A stretch of DNA of 64,000 bases from Macrostomum hystrix (taxonomy: Eukaryota; Platyhelminthes; Macrostomidae): assembly GCA_950097015.1 (NCBI GenBank), contig CATNEN010000024.1:2423501-2487500 (forward strand), given 5' to 3'. Each line of letters starts with the position of its first letter. The stretch's first letter is position 1. The position numbers and the translations under genes are program-made. The notes under the pieces are model-generated. The model made no database searches. It saw nothing but the letters and a program-made list of their open reading frames with translations, and was not told the origin of the DNA. Positions 10,868 through 25,800 of this stretch are shown here, piece by piece.

Positions 10868-13800
10868 ATGCAGAGAGTCGGAGCTACGTCGGACCGCCAG
10901 GCGGATGGTCGGTTGCGCAACAATTCAGCCAGACAGCGCAACGAGTTCTGTTGCTGCGGGCCAGGCAGGAAGCGCTACCTAATAGCCCTGCTGTGCTCAC
11001 TCGGTCTGACTGTGGTTATCGGCATGCGAGCTGAGATGGTGGCCATCATGGACTATTTGAACCGGCGGAGCAGCGCCAACTCCAGCTTCGTTGTTGGAGC
11101 AGCCGCTGCCGCGACCGCCTCAGCCGCCGCCGGTCCGGCTGACTCAGTCGTCGGTTCCGCCAAATCCGGCGGCGGAAGTGGCGCCTCTTCTGGGGCCGGC
11201 GGCAGCAACGGAATGTTTCAGCCCAGCACCCATCGCCAGATGCCCTGGCAGAACATGGCCAACGATCTTGTTGAGAATTCGCTATTCATCGGCTACCTGG
11301 TCGCTAGTCCCATAGGCGGCTACCTGACTGTGCATCACGACAGTTCGCTGCTTCTCGGCTGCTCAGTAGCGCTCACCTGCGGCCTGAACCTGTTCCTGCC
11401 GCTCGTGACGCAGATTGCTGCCGACATCTCCGCCTCCATAGCCGTCATTGTGCTGCTCCGCCTGCTGCAGGGCCTGGCCGAGGGCTGCCTCATACCTGCC
11501 GTGTTCGGCACCCTCCGCTTCTGGGGCCCGGAGACCGAGCGGTCCTCGCTGCTCTGCTCGGCCGTCATCGGCGTTTCCCTCGGCCCGCTGATCGGCCTGC
11601 CGGTCTGCCAGGAGATCGAGAGGGCCTGGGGCTGGGCCGTGGTGTTCTACATCTATGCAAACATCGGCCTGATTTGGTGCATCTTCTGGTGGCGCCTCAT
11701 CGACGAGAAGCCGCCGAAGGATCAGCGCCTAGGCAAACGGGAGCGCCAGTACCTGGAGGCGGCGGTTAAGAAAAAGGTCCTGTACGCCGACAGGAGAATC
11801 TGTGTGCCCTGGAAGGAGATTTTCAAATCCAGGCCGGTGTACGCAATCTTCTTCACCTACGCTGCCGACGACTGGACCTTCCAGATCAGCTCGGTGTGCA
11901 TGCAGAGCTACTACCACCAGATGTACAACACGGACATTGCGCGCACCATCTTCCTGCTGTCCTTCCCATTCCTGGCCCGCTCGCTGTTCGTACCAGTTGG
12001 TGAGTGAATTCTGAGATGGCTCCATTGATAGTCTATCGGATGATTGGAGGAATAGAATAGATTGCTAATCCATACCATGGATAAAGAAATAGAATGGATT
12101 GCTAATCCATACCATGGATAAAGAAATAGAATGGATTGCTAATCTATCCCATGGATGAAGGAATAGAATGGATTGCTAATCTATTCTATGCATGAAGGAA
12201 AAGAATGGATTGCTAATCTATCCTATGCATGATGGAATAGAATGGATTGCTAATCTATCCTATGCATGATGGAATAGAATGGATTGCTAATCTATCCTAT
12301 GCATGATGGAATAGAATGGATTGCTAATCTATCCTATGCATGATGGAATAGAACGGATTGCTAATCTATCCCATGCACGATGGAATAGAATGGATTGCTA
12401 ATCTATCCTATGCATGATGGAATAGAATGGATTGCTAATCTATCCTATGCATGATGGAATAGAATGGATTGCTAATCAATCCTATGCATGATGGAATAGA
12501 ACGGATTGCTAATCTATCCCATGCATGATGGAATAGAATGGATTGCTAATCTATCCTATGCATGATGGAATAGAATGGATTGCTAATCTATCCTATGCAT
12601 GATGGAATAGAATGGATTGCTAACCTATCCTATGCATGATGGAATAGAATGGATTGTAATTTTTGAAACGCTTGGAGATGTAAAATAATTCTTTCTACTT
12701 TCTACTGACAACAATAGTTTCAAAACAGTAATTTTCAGTCAGGCATACGCAGCAGCCCGTAATTTTCAGGAATGCAGGAAAATCGTCGATCTCTGTGACA
12801 ACTGCTGTCAAAACTGATTTGTGGGCAAAAATATTCTGAAACAGTTTTCTTTCTTAGCAGTACCGTTATGAATTGAATAGATTCACTAGGATGCAACTTA
12901 AATTTGATTTTTTCTCTGTCAGGCAGATGGGACAGAGAAGGCCTGGGCGGAATGAAAAGCATTGTCCGCTTCGGGCTCGGAAATTTCAGTTTTATATGTT
13001 ATAAAATAATCCTTGGAAGCAGAAAAAACTAAGTATTTTTGTCCAAAAAATTGACAAACATTTACTTTAAAATTGAAAAAAAAAATAATTTTTTTTTGAG
13101 CGAAAAGTAGCCCTAAAATTCGGGTCTGCATTTTAGAACAGCTGTCGGCCACATTATGTACCTCCTGGGCAAGCAGCATGGAATGGTCAATTGCAGTGGT
13201 TCGGACTAAGACATTAGAGATGAGAAACGAGAGAGATGAGCCAGGGGAGAGATGAGACAGGGGAGAGATGAGACAGGGGAGAGATGAGACAGGGGAGAGA
13301 TGAGACAGGGGAGAGATGAGCCAGGGGAGAGATCAGACAGGGGAGAGATGAGACATGGGAGAGATGAGACACGGGAGAGATAAGACAGGGGTGAGATGAG
13401 ACAGGGGAGAGATGAGACAGGGGTGAGATGAGACAGGGGTGAGATGAGACAGGGGAGAGATGAAACAGGGGAGAGATGAGACATGGGAGAGATGAGACAT
13501 GGGAGAGATGAGACAGTGGAGAGTTGAGACAGTGGAGAGATGAGACAGGGGAGAGATGAGACAGGGGAGAGATGAGACAGGGGAGAGATGAGACAGGGGA
13601 GAGATGAGACAGGGGAGAGATGAGACAGGGAGAGATGAGACAGGGAGAGATGAGACAGTGGAGAGATGAGACAGGGGAGAGATGAGAAAGGGGAGAGATG
13701 AAACAGGGGAGAGATAAGACAGTATATATATATAGAGACGCAGAAAGTTAGATAGCTTTTGCGCGCACTCGCTCGCAGAACAGTTGGGAGGGGCAGGCCA

Positions 13801-16800
13801 TGGCGGACTGGGGATCAAGTCCGATGGCCTGCAAGTCAGCCAACAGTGTGGCATTCAGCGTCACGGTTCTTCCTTGGCCGCGGCGCAGCCGCTCGGTCGG
13901 CTGGTGCAGGAGGACCAGCGCAAGCGGGTTTCGCTCGCCGCGACCGTGACTCCTCAGAGAGTGGCCCAGCTGCATCTGGCGGCGCCGGCGCAGGGTGACG
14001 CTCAGGGCCGGGACGCCGGCACGAACCATCAGATCTCTGGACGGCAGCCTCTCCGGGTAGTGCACGCCCAGGGCGTGGCGCAGTAGGGACCTGTACAGCG
14101 CGTCCAGGGCCTTCTCTCGCGTTGCGGTCATCGGCACTGCTTCCATGCCGTACAGGAAGATAGGCTCAACGGCAGCGCGGAAGAGGCGCACCTTCAGGCT
14201 GTCTCTTGCAGCAGAGTTGAAGACGTTCCTGAGAAGGTGCGCCGCGCGCCAGGCCTGATTCCTCCTGTCGGAGACGATGGAGTCGGGACTCATCACCAGG
14301 GAGCCGAGGTACCGAAAGTCCTCGCACACCGCGATGGCGTCTTCGTTGGGCAGATCTAGTGCCGGGGCGGTGTCAGTGCCCACGTGCTGCACTTCTGTCT
14401 TCAGTGAGTTGATCATCAGTCCAACCCGAGAGACAGTGGAGAGACAGTGGAGAGATGAGACGCGGGAGAGATGAGACACGGGAGAGATGAGACAGTGGAG
14501 AGTAGATTTTGGATGTGACCAAGGCCTTTGCGGGTGGTTTCTGGCTAACCGCAGCTTTAGCTGGTCATAAAGGTGCAAAAGCATCAATGAAGAGTATTTT
14601 TTGTCTTTAGTTACCAGTCATGCCACAATGCCACAAAAATGCGTTTGACACGGCAACAGTTGAATAATTTCAATAATCGAAACTAGAAGACATCGCCAGT
14701 TTCTGGCTTGTTGGTCAACGCATTTTGAATTGCAGCGGCTGGTGGCTATGCTTGAGCAGTTTGGATGTGTCTGAGCACAGTACCATGTGGTTTTTTCCAC
14801 TTCAAACTACGGGCCCTCACAAAAATTTATCCATAACTTCCACATCTATGCAGCATCTCAAAAGCGCTGGCATACCCCTTCACTCTTTTTATCGCGTTTT
14901 GGGGTATGGGCCCGGTGCTTCATACAGATAGGTGAATGCTTGTGTGTATGAGCGATGGCGCGCACACACACACACACACCATCTCGCATATCCCTCTGAG
15001 TGGAAAACCAGGCCAGCCAAAATACGCGGATCCCTGCCCATCTCTCTCTCTCTTTTCTATTTCTCCCATGCGTCTGCAGTACCACCAGAACCTGCGGGGG
15101 ATAATGAATGATGCCATTGCTGCTGCTGCTGCTTTTTTGTAGCGATCGGCTAGCCTGAAGTTTCCACCCTCCCCCCTCTATAGGGACAGGTAAGAGAGGC
15201 GAGACCAGAGTCACGGGAAAATGGAGAGTGAGGCCCGTGGCAGCGGTGCAGAAAAAATATCATGAGCACACATTCTTCGCGCAAAAAAAGGTTGTTAATA
15301 AATAATAAATCCTCACTGTTAAATTCGCTCATAAATGAAGTTTTATGGCTTTAGCAGAAAGTAACTACTTATTTATTTATTTATTTAATAAAAAAATAGG
15401 ACATATTTATCCTGAAAAAACTTTGGCTAAGCGTTCAAGCTGAAAATTTCTAATCTATTTCCGAGTATCTCGAATTTAATGAGTTGATTTTTTAAACTCG
15501 CGCGAAAAGTATAACGTAAAACAAAAACTTATTTCTTATTGGCTTTTTATTTTGTCAGTTTCTTGTGAATCAGCAATATTGTAAATATTTATATTAGTTT
15601 TAATATTGCAGTGAATCAAAGAATTGGTTTCTTTTGGTTTTTGTAGGAACAAACTCACTTTCGCTTGTTTTAATTCAGTGAATATGTCAGCCAGACAACC
15701 TGAAGCTGTGCTCAGTGCGGCTTTTGAGTCCGTGTTTGAGCATAACTATAGAGGCTAATTTATTAAGTGATGTGATGCTGAGAATCTGACAGATGCTAAG
15801 GAGTGTGTGCGTGTGTGTGTCAGTATAGACTGACTGACTTGCTTGGTCCGATAAGGGCCACGTGTTAATCAGCAGTGCATGCTTTAACCTGTCTCGACAA
15901 ATTTCTAAACACTTACAAGACCCACAAGATACCGTTTCACTGATAAATAATTTGCTAACAAATTTAGACTACCTTCCGTTGCTGATAAGTAATGGGGGAG
16001 ATAGAATGAGAGGGCGAGAGATGGAATGCGAGGGCGAGAGATAGAATGCGAGGGCGAGAGATGGAATGCGAGGCAAGAGATGGAATGCGAGGGCGAGAGA
16101 TGGAATGCGAGGTGAGAGATGGAATGCGAGGGTGAGAGATGGAATGAGAGGGCAGAGATGGAATGCGAGGGCGAGAGATGGAATGCGAGGGCGAGAGATG
16201 GAATGCGAGGCAAGAGATGGAATGCGAGGGCGAGAGATGGAATGCGAGGTGAGAGATGGAATGCGAGGGCGAGAGATGGAATGAGAGGGCGAGAGATGGA
16301 ATGCGAGGGCGAGAGATAGAATGCGAGGGCGAGAGATGGAATGCGAGGCGAGAGATGGAATGCGAGGGGAGAGATGGAATGAGAGGGTGAGAGATGGAAT
16401 GCGAGGGCGAGAGATAGAATGCGAGGGCGAGAGATGGAATGCGAGGCGAGAGATGGAATGCGAGGCGAGAGATGGAATGCGAGGGGAGAGATGGAATGAG
16501 AGGGTGAGAGTTGGAATGAGAGGGGAGAGTTGAAATGAGAGGGCGAGAGATGGAATGCGAGGGGAGAGATGGAATGAGAGGGTGAGAGTTGGAATGAGAG
16601 GGGAGAGTTGAAATGAGAGGGCGAGAGATGGAATGCGAGGGGAGAGATGGAATGCGAGGGTGAGAGTTGGAATGAGAGGGGAGAGATGAAATGAGAGGGC
16701 GAGAGATGAAATGAGAGGGGAGAGATAGAATGCGAGGGCGAGAGATGGAATGCGAGGCGAGAGATGGAATGCGAGGGGAGAGATGGAATGAGAGGGTGAG

Positions 16801-19800
16801 AGTTGGAATGAGAGGGGAGAGTTGAAATGAGAGGGCGAGAGATGGAATGCGAGGGCGAGAGATGGAATGCGAGGGTGAGAGTTGGAATGAGAGGGGAGAG
16901 TTGAAATGAGAGGGCGAGAGATGGAATGCGAGGGCGAGAGATGGAATGCGAGGGTGAGAGTTGGAATGAGAGGGTGAGAGTTGGAATGAGAGGGGAGAGT
17001 TGAAATGAGAGGGCGAGAGATGGAATGCGAGGGGAGAGATGGAATGAGAGGGTTAGAGTTGGAATGAGAGGGGAGAGTTGAAATGAGAGGGCGAGAGATG
17101 GAATGCGAGGGGAGAGATGGAATGCGAGGGTGAGAGTTGGAATGAGAGGGGAGAGATGAAATGAGAGGGCGAGAGATGAAATGAGAGGGGAGAGATAAAA
17201 TGCGAGGGCGAGAGATGGAATGCGAGGCGAGAGATGGAATGCGAGGGGAGAGATGGAATGAGAGGGTGAGAGTTGGAATGAGAGGGGAGAGTTGAAATGA
17301 GAGGGCGAGAGATGGAATGCGAGGGCGAGAGATGGAATGCGAGGGTGAGAGTTGGAATGAGAGGGGAGAGTTGAAATGAGAGGGCGAGAGATGGAATGCG
17401 AGGGCGAGAGATGGAATGCGAGGGCGAGAGATGAAATGAGAGGGGAGAGATAGAATGCGAGGGCGAGAGATGGAATGCGAGGCGAGAGATGGAATGCGAG
17501 GGGAGAGATGGAATGAGAGGGTGAGAGTTGGAATGAGAGGGGAGAGTTGAAATGAGAGGGCGAGAGATGGAATGCGAGGCGAGAGATGGAATGCGAGGGT
17601 GAGAGTTGGAATGAGAGGGGAGAGTTGAAATGAGAGGGCGAGAGATGGAATGCGAGGGCGAGAGATGGAATGAGAGGGTGAGAGTTGGAATGAGAGGGGA
17701 GAGTTGAAATGAGAGGGCGAGAGATGAAATGAGAGGGCGAGAGATGGAATGCGAGGGCGAGAGATGGAATGCGAGGGCGAGAGATGGAATGCGAGGGCGA
17801 GAGATGGAATGCGAGGGCGAGAGATGGAATGAGAGGGCGAGAGATGGAATTAGAGGGCGAGAGATGAAATGAGAAAAATAGGCAGAATGAGAGAGGGAGA
17901 GAGACTGGATGAAACTGAGATGCGTTTGAGAGAGTGTGAGATCAATCCAGACTGCAAATAATTAACAGTAGAAAATAGCTTATTCCTAGAACATTGGGAA
18001 AGTGAATTTGTGTTCGCTTGTTGCGGCATTATATTGAGTAAGTATTCTCAAAGTCCCGGATGCATTGGCAGGCGGTTTCCTAGCCGACTTCATCAAGCTG
18101 AAGACCAGCCTTAACTGGACTACAATCAGAAAGATCTTCGCCGGCCTTGGCTTCGGTCTCAAAGCATTCTTCTTTGTGGCGCTGGGCTTCGCGAATGACG
18201 CCGTGGTTGCAACAATTCTTCTTTCTCTGGCTCTGGGTTTGTGTCAGGGCTGATGGATAGTGGGAGAGGGACAGAGGGATAGAGGGATAGAGGGATAGAG
18301 GGAGAGGGAGAGGGAGAGGGAGAGGGACAGAGGGATAGAGGGACAGAGGGAGAGGGAGAGGGAGAGGGAGAGGGAGAGGGAGAGGGTGAGGGAGAGGGAG
18401 AGGGTGAGGGAGAGGATGAGGGAGAGGGAGAGGGTGAGGGAGAGGGAGAGGGAGAGGGACAGACGGACAGAGGGATGGAGGGAGAGGGAGAGGGAGAGGG
18501 AGAGGGAGAGGGTGAGGGAGAGGGAGAGGGAGAGGGAGAGGGAGAGGGAGAGGGAGAGGGAGAGGGATAGAGGGAGAGGGAGAGGGAGAGGGAGAGGGAC
18601 AGAGGGATAGAGGGAGAGGGAGAGGGAGAGGGAGAGGGAGAGGGACAGAGGGATAGAGGGACAGAGGGAGAGGGAGAGGGAGAGGGAGAGGGAGAGGGAG
18701 AGGGAGAGGGAGAGGGACAGAGGGATAGAGGGACAGAGGGAGAGGGAGAGGGAGAGGGAGAGGGAGAGGGAGAGGGTGAGGGAGAGGGAGAGGGTGAGGG
18801 AGAGGATGAGGGAGAGGGAGAGGGTGAGGGAGAGGGAGAGGGAGAGGGACAGACGGACAGAGGGATGGAGGGAGAGGGAGAGGGAGAGGGAGAGGGAGAG
18901 GGTGAGGGAGAGGGAGAGGGAGAGGGAGAGGGAGAGGGAGAGGGAGAGGGAGAGGGAGAGGGATAGAGGGAGAGGGAGAGGGAGAGGGAGAGGGAGAGGG
19001 ATAGAGGGAGAGGGAGAGGGAGAGGGAGAGGGAGAGGGAGAGGGAGAGGGAGAGGGAGTGAGATAAACGGGAAAGGAGAGGGATAGAGGGGAGCGGAGTG
19101 GGGAAGGGATAAAGATAAAGGGAGAGGAGTTAAGGGGAAGTTGAGAGGGAAAGGAAAATGGACAGAACGGAGAGGAAAAGTTAGGATAGAGGTGACAGTG
19201 AGGCGGCAGAGTCTGAAACAAGAATTTCACCGCACAAACTTTTCTGCCGCAATGCACCGCAGGATTCTCGGGGCTGGCCGTGGCGGGCTATGCCGTCAAC
19301 GTGATGGAGCTGGCTCCGAACTTCTGCGGCCTGGTGATGGGCTTCGCTAATAGCATCAGCACATTTACAGGTGAGCGCGGCGGTGGGTCTGTGAGAATGT
19401 CACGGCTAAAGCAGATTTCTAAAGGCTGAGGGCATGAGAATGAGAGTGGAGATTGGTGACAGGTTAGCAAACTAGCAAATGAGGACACACCAGCCACAGT
19501 GTTTGCTCTCCAGTTGAAGATGGATTGCTGACTGGCTTGGCAAAAACTGTTTCTTATGAAAGCTTTTGAGAGCACATAGTTCAAGGGATATTGGGGAAAT
19601 TGAAAACCGACGAGGTCTGGAGAATCGACGAGGTCTGGAGAATCGACGAGGTCTGGAGAGTCGACGAGGTCTGGAGAATCGACGAGGTCTGGAGAATCGA
19701 CGAGGTCTGGAGAATCGACGAGGTCTGGAGAATCGACGAGGTCTGGAGAATCGACGAGGTCTGGAGAATCGACGAGGTCTGGAGAATCGACGAGGTCTGG

Positions 19801-22800
19801 AGAATCGACGAGGTCTGGAGAATCGACGAGGTCTGGAGAATCGACGAGGTCTGGAGAATCGACGAGGTCTGGAGAATCGACGAGGTCTGGAGAATCGACG
19901 AGGTCTGGAGAATCGACGAGGTCTGGAGAATCGACGAGGTCTGGAGAATCGACGAGGTCTGGAGAATCGACGAGGTCTGGAGAATCGACGAGGTCTGGAG
20001 AATCGACGAGGTCTGGAGAATCGACGAGGTCTGGAGAATCGACGAGGTCTGGAGAATCGACGAGGTCTGGAGAATCGACGAGGTCTGGAGAATCGACGAG
20101 GTCTGGAGAATCGACGAGGTCTGGAGAATCGACGAGGTCTGGAGAATCGACGAGGTCTGGAGAATCGACGAGGTCTGGAGAATCGACGAGGTCTGGAGAA
20201 TCGACGAGGTCTGGAGAATCGACGAAGTGGAGAGAATCGACGAGGTCTGGAGAATCGACGAAGTGGAGAGAATCGACGAAGTGGAGAGAATCGACGAAGT
20301 TGAGAATTGACGAAGTGGAGAGAATCAACGAAGTGGAGAGATTCGACGAAGTGGAGAGAATCGACGAAGTGGAGAGAATCGACGAAGTTGAGAGAATCGA
20401 CGAAGTTGAGAACCGATGAAGTTGAGAACCGATGAAGTTGAGAACCGATGAAGTTGAGAACCGATGAAGTTGAGAACCGACGAAGTGGAGAGATTCGACG
20501 AAGTTGAGAATCCACGAAGTTGAGAACCGACGAAGTGGAGAACCGACGAAGTGGAGAGATTCGACGAAGTTGAGAATTGACGAAGTGGAGAGAATCTACG
20601 AAGTGGAGAGAATCGACGAAGTTGAGAGAATCAACGAAGTGGAGAGAATCGACGAAGTGGAGAGAATCGACGAAGTTGAGAGAATCAACGAAGTGGAGAG
20701 AATCGACGAAGTGGAGAGAATCGACGAAGTAGAGAGAATCAACGAAGTGGAGAGAATCGACGAAGTGGAGAGAATCCACGAAGTAGAGAGAATCAACGAA
20801 GTGGAGAGAACCGACGAAGTGGAGAGATTCGACGAAGTTGAGAATCCACGAAGTTGAGAACCGACGAAGTGGAGAACCGACGAAGTGGAGAGATTCGACG
20901 AAGTTGAGAATTGACGAAGTGGAGAGAATCTACGAAGTGGAGAGAATCGACGAAGTTGAGAGAATCAACGAAGTGGAGAGAATCTACGAAGTGGAGAGAA
21001 TCGACGAAGTTGAGAGAATCAACGAAGTGGAGAGAATCGACGAAGTTGTGAGAATCAACTAATTTGCGAGAATCGACGAAGTTCAGAGAATCAACGAAGT
21101 GGAGAGAATCGACGAAGTGGAGAGAATCCACGAAGTGGAGAGAATCAACGAAGTGGAGAGAATCGACGAAGTGGAGAGAATCAACGAAGTGGAGAGAATC
21201 AACGAAGTGGAGAGAATCGACGAAGTGGAGAGAATTGACGAAGTTGAGAACCGATGAAGTTGAGAACCGATGAAGTTGAGAACCGACGAAGTGGAGAGAT
21301 TCGACGAAGTTGAGAATCCACGAAGTTGAGAACCGACGAAGTGGAGAGAATCGACGAAGTGGAGAGAATTGACGAAGTTGAGAACCGATGAAGTTGAGAA
21401 CCGATGAAGTTGAGAACCGACGAAGTGGAGAGATTCGACGAAGTTGAGAATCCACGAAGTTGAGAACCGACGAAGTGGAGAACCGACGAAGTGGAGAGAT
21501 TCGACGAAGTTGAGAATCCACGAAGTTGAGAACCGACGAAGTGGAGAACCGACGAAGTGGAGAGATTCGACGAAGTTGAGAATTGACGAAGTGGAGAGAA
21601 TCTACGAAGTGGAGAGAATCGACGAAGTTGAGAGAATCAACGAAGTGGAGAGAATCGACGAAGTTGTGAGAATCAACTAATTTGCGAGAATCGACGAAGT
21701 TCAGAGAATCAACGAAGTGGAGAGAATCGACGAAGTGGAGAGAATCCACGAAGTAGAGAGAATCAACGAAGTGGAGAGAATCGACGAAGTGGAGAGGATC
21801 GACGAAGTGGAGAGAATCGACGAAGTGGAGAGAATCGACGAAGTTGAGAATCGACGAAGTGGAGAGAATCAACGAAGTGGAGAGAATCGACGAAGTGGAG
21901 AGAATCGACGAAGTGGAGAAAATCAACGAAGTGGAGAGAATCGACGAAGTGGAGAGAATCGACGAAGTTGAGAATCGACGAAGTGGAGAGAATCAACGAA
22001 GTGGAGAGAATCGACGAAGTGGAGAGAATTGACGAAGTTGAGAACCGATGAAGTTGAGAACCGATGAAGTTGAGAACCGACGAAGTGGAGAGATTCGACG
22101 AAGTTGAGAATCCACGAAGTTGAGAACCGACGAAGTGGAGAACCGACGAAGTGGAGAGATTCGACGAAGTTGAGAATCCACGAAGTTGAGAACCGACGAA
22201 GTGGAGAACCGACGAAGTGGAGAGATTCGACGAAGTTGAGAATTGACGAAGTGGAGAGAATCTACGAAGTGGAGAGAATCGACGAAGTTGAGAGAATCAA
22301 CGAAGTGGAGAGAATCGACGAAGTTGTGAGAATCAACTAATTTGCGAGAATCGACGAAGTTCAGAGAATCAACGAAGTGGAGAGAATCGACGAAGTGGAG
22401 AGAATCCACGAAGTAGAGAGAATCAACGAAGTGGAGAGAATCGACGAAGTGGAGAGGATCGACGAAGTGGAGAGAATCGACGAAGTGGAGAGAATCGACG
22501 AAGTTGAGAACCGACGAAGTTGAGAACCGATGAAGTTGAGAACCGATGAAGTTGAGAACCGACGAAGTGGAGAGATTCGACGAAGTTGAGAATCCACGAA
22601 GTTGAGAACCGACGAAGTGGAGAACCGACGAAGTGGAGAGATTCGACGAAGTTGAGAATTGACGAAGTGGAGAGAATCTACGAAGTGGAGAGAATCGACG
22701 AAGTTGAGAGAATCAACGAAGTGGAGAGAATCGACGAAGTTGTGAGAATCAACTAATTTGCGAGAATCGACGAAGTTCAGAGAATCAACGAAGTGGAGAG

Positions 22801-25800
22801 AATCGACGAAGTGGAGAGAATCCACGAAGTAGAGAGAATCAACGAAGTGGAGAGAATCGACGAAGTGGAGAGAATCGACGAAGTGGAGAAAATCAACGAA
22901 GTGGAGAGAATCGACGAAGTGGAGAGAATCGACGAAGTGGAGAGAATCGACGAAGTGGAGAGAATCGACGAAGTAGAGAGAATCAACGAAGTGGAGAGAA
23001 TCGACGAAGTGGAGAGAATCGACGAAGTGGAGAGAATCGACGAAGTGGAGAGAATTGACGAAGTTGAGAACCGACGAAGTTGAGAACCGATGAAGTTGAG
23101 AACCGATGAAGTTGAGAACCGACGAAGTGGAGAGATTCGACGAAGTTGAGAATCCACGAAGTTGAGAACCGACGAAGTGGAGAACCGACGAAGTGGAGAG
23201 ATTCGACGAAGTTGAGAATCCACGAAGTTGAGAACCGACGAAGTGGAGAGAATCTACGAAGTGGAGAGAATCGACGAAGTTGAGAGAATCGACAAAGTTG
23301 AGAACCGATGAAGTTGAGAACCGACGAAGTGGAGAGAATCGACGAAGTTGAGAATCGACGAAGTGGAGAGAATCGACGAAGTTGTGAGAATCAACTAATT
23401 TGCGAGAATCGACGAAGTTCAGAGAATCGACAAAGTTGTGAGAATCAACTAATTTGCGAGAATCAACTAATTTTCGAGAATCGACGAAGTTGAGAGTATC
23501 GACGAAGTTCAGAGAATCGACGAAGTTGAGAGTATCGACGAAGTTACGAATCTAAAATTCTAATTCCTTAATTGACAGACCTATTTTGTATTGAGCATTG
23601 CTAGGTTCTAATTTTTTTTACAGAATTACTTTCAAGGGATCACAAACTGCTAAAAATGCAGCATATAACAATGGCAGCAGTCAGAAATGCTTAAAATTGC
23701 TTTCCAACAAAATCAACAGCTTTTATAGAAATTAGAAAAATGCTGCATTCTCTTGTTAGAAGGCTGGGATAAATTGTCTGCGATGGGAAAAGCTGCACTA
23801 AGTGCACCTTCGGTGTTGTTTTCCACGACAGACATAAAAAGCTTTTTTATCTTTTTCGTCTGCTACATTTTTTCATTTTATTTTACTAAAATAAATTTTT
23901 GTTTATTTGGGCTTATTCTGATCGGGGCAAATATAGAATAAAAAGGAAAAATTTTTAATTGCTAATTTTAATAGCAGAATCAAGATCTGCTATGGATGGC
24001 AATTATGGCTGTTATCAGCTTGTTGAATTTGTTGAATGTCAATAGAATTAATTTTTTATACAGATAGACAAATAGAAATGATGTGCCGTTCAGTCTATCA
24101 GATTGGCTCAGATTCGAACTGTCGACCTCTCGGTCAGAAGTCTGGGTCTTAAATAAATTCACAACAAAACTGTGGATCAATTCAATGTCATATTTGCAAC
24201 AGGCTGACTGGTATTAAGGATTTGTTTAAATAAAACTAACCCACGATTTAAGACCCGTGCAGTTACAAAACTGTTTTTATGGCACCTCTCAAAGAGCTCT
24301 TGCTAATTGGATTGGTCAGAAATGATAAATGTGAGCAAAATGAATGATTCATAAGCCTCGTCTGTGAGCTAGGCACAGTCAAAACTGATCACAATCTATT
24401 TTACCTGCTTTTTTTACAATCCGCTTGTCATGTTAGCTTGTGCGGGATTCAGTACCCTGTTCAGAAGGATGGGATTCTGGGCTGACATCTTGAAGGATGG
24501 GATTCTGGACTGACATCTTGAAGGATGGGATTCTGAACTGACATCTTGAAGGATGGGATTCTGGACTGACATCTTGAAGGATGGGATTCTGGACTGACAT
24601 CTTGCAGGATGGGATTCTGGACTGACATCTTGAAGGATGGGATTCTGGACTGACATCTTGAAGGATGGGATTCTGGGCTGACATCTTGAAGGATGGGATT
24701 CTGGACTGACATCTTGAAGGATGGGATTCTGGGCTGACATCTTGCAGGATAGGATTCTGGAATGACATCTTGAAGGATGGGATTCTGGAATGACATCTTG
24801 AAGGATGGGATTCTGGAATGACATCTTGAAGGATGGGATTCTGGAATGACATCTTGAAGGATGGGATTCTGGACTGACATCTTGAAGGATGGGATTCTGG
24901 AATGACATCTTGAAGGATGGGATTCTGGAATGACATCTTGAAGGATGGGATTCTGGAATGAAATCTTGAAGGATGGGATTCTGGACTGACATCTTGAAGG
25001 ATGGGATTCTGGAATGACATCTTGAAGGATGGGATTCTGGAATGACATCTTGAAGGATGGGATTCTGGAATGACATCTTGAAGGATGGGATTACGGAATA
25101 AACATGTCAATAAGATAAGACTCTGAACATTGTAGGATGGGATTCTCGAGTACATTTCTTGTGGGATGGTTTCTGGAATATATTCTACGATATTTTTGAC
25201 ATTACTGAAAATTTCAGATTGACTTCGTTAACTTTCGCTCAATAGGATTACACTCAAGAAAAAATGAGTACGACAGTGATTGGCAAACAGCTATTTTTAG
25301 CTTATTCCCGTTTCCGCTTTCACTTGGTTTCTCGGAATTTTCTAACCAGCTCACGTTTTTTATTATTTTTGGTTTAGTTGAGCATAGCCTGGAGAGTTTG
25401 AATGTCAGTTTTTAAACCTAAGCGAATTTTATGCACTTCAGGCAACTCAAGATAAGAAAGCAATTGAGCTTGTTTGGAATCAGTCCACATGATCGTCATG
25501 CTTCAGCCACTCAGATGATTAAAATAGTACTAAAATATAAACTAGACATTTATATAATTACTAAATTTACTCAAATCTTGCGTACAAAGATATAGAGAAA
25601 CAGTTTGTGCATGAAAACTTATATTTACTCGTTAAGGAAAGTTTTTCGTGTCGTGAAAAAAATCCCTTATTTTTCGTATGACCCCAAGTAAAAGAAGAAA
25701 AAATGTTCACTCTTGTTCAATATGCATAATTAAATTTAGAATTGTTCTGATTTTTTATAATTTTCTGCTTCAGCAAAAGCACTGCCGCTCTATTAAGGTG

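Noticed and set aside
18244-19257. Minus-strand frame of 337 codons, Ser/Leu/Pro only
   Set aside because: Complement of the GGGAGA array in intron 2; low complexity without domain.
19288-23223. Long open frames on both strands (DLVDSP, RRGLEN, FVDSLH repeats)
   Set aside because: By-products of an 18-bp satellite within SLC17 intron 3.
24414-25155. Three overlapping minus-strand frames of 195-240 codons
   Set aside because: Unit of 28 bp without stops keeps all three frames open; no protein-like variation between frames.
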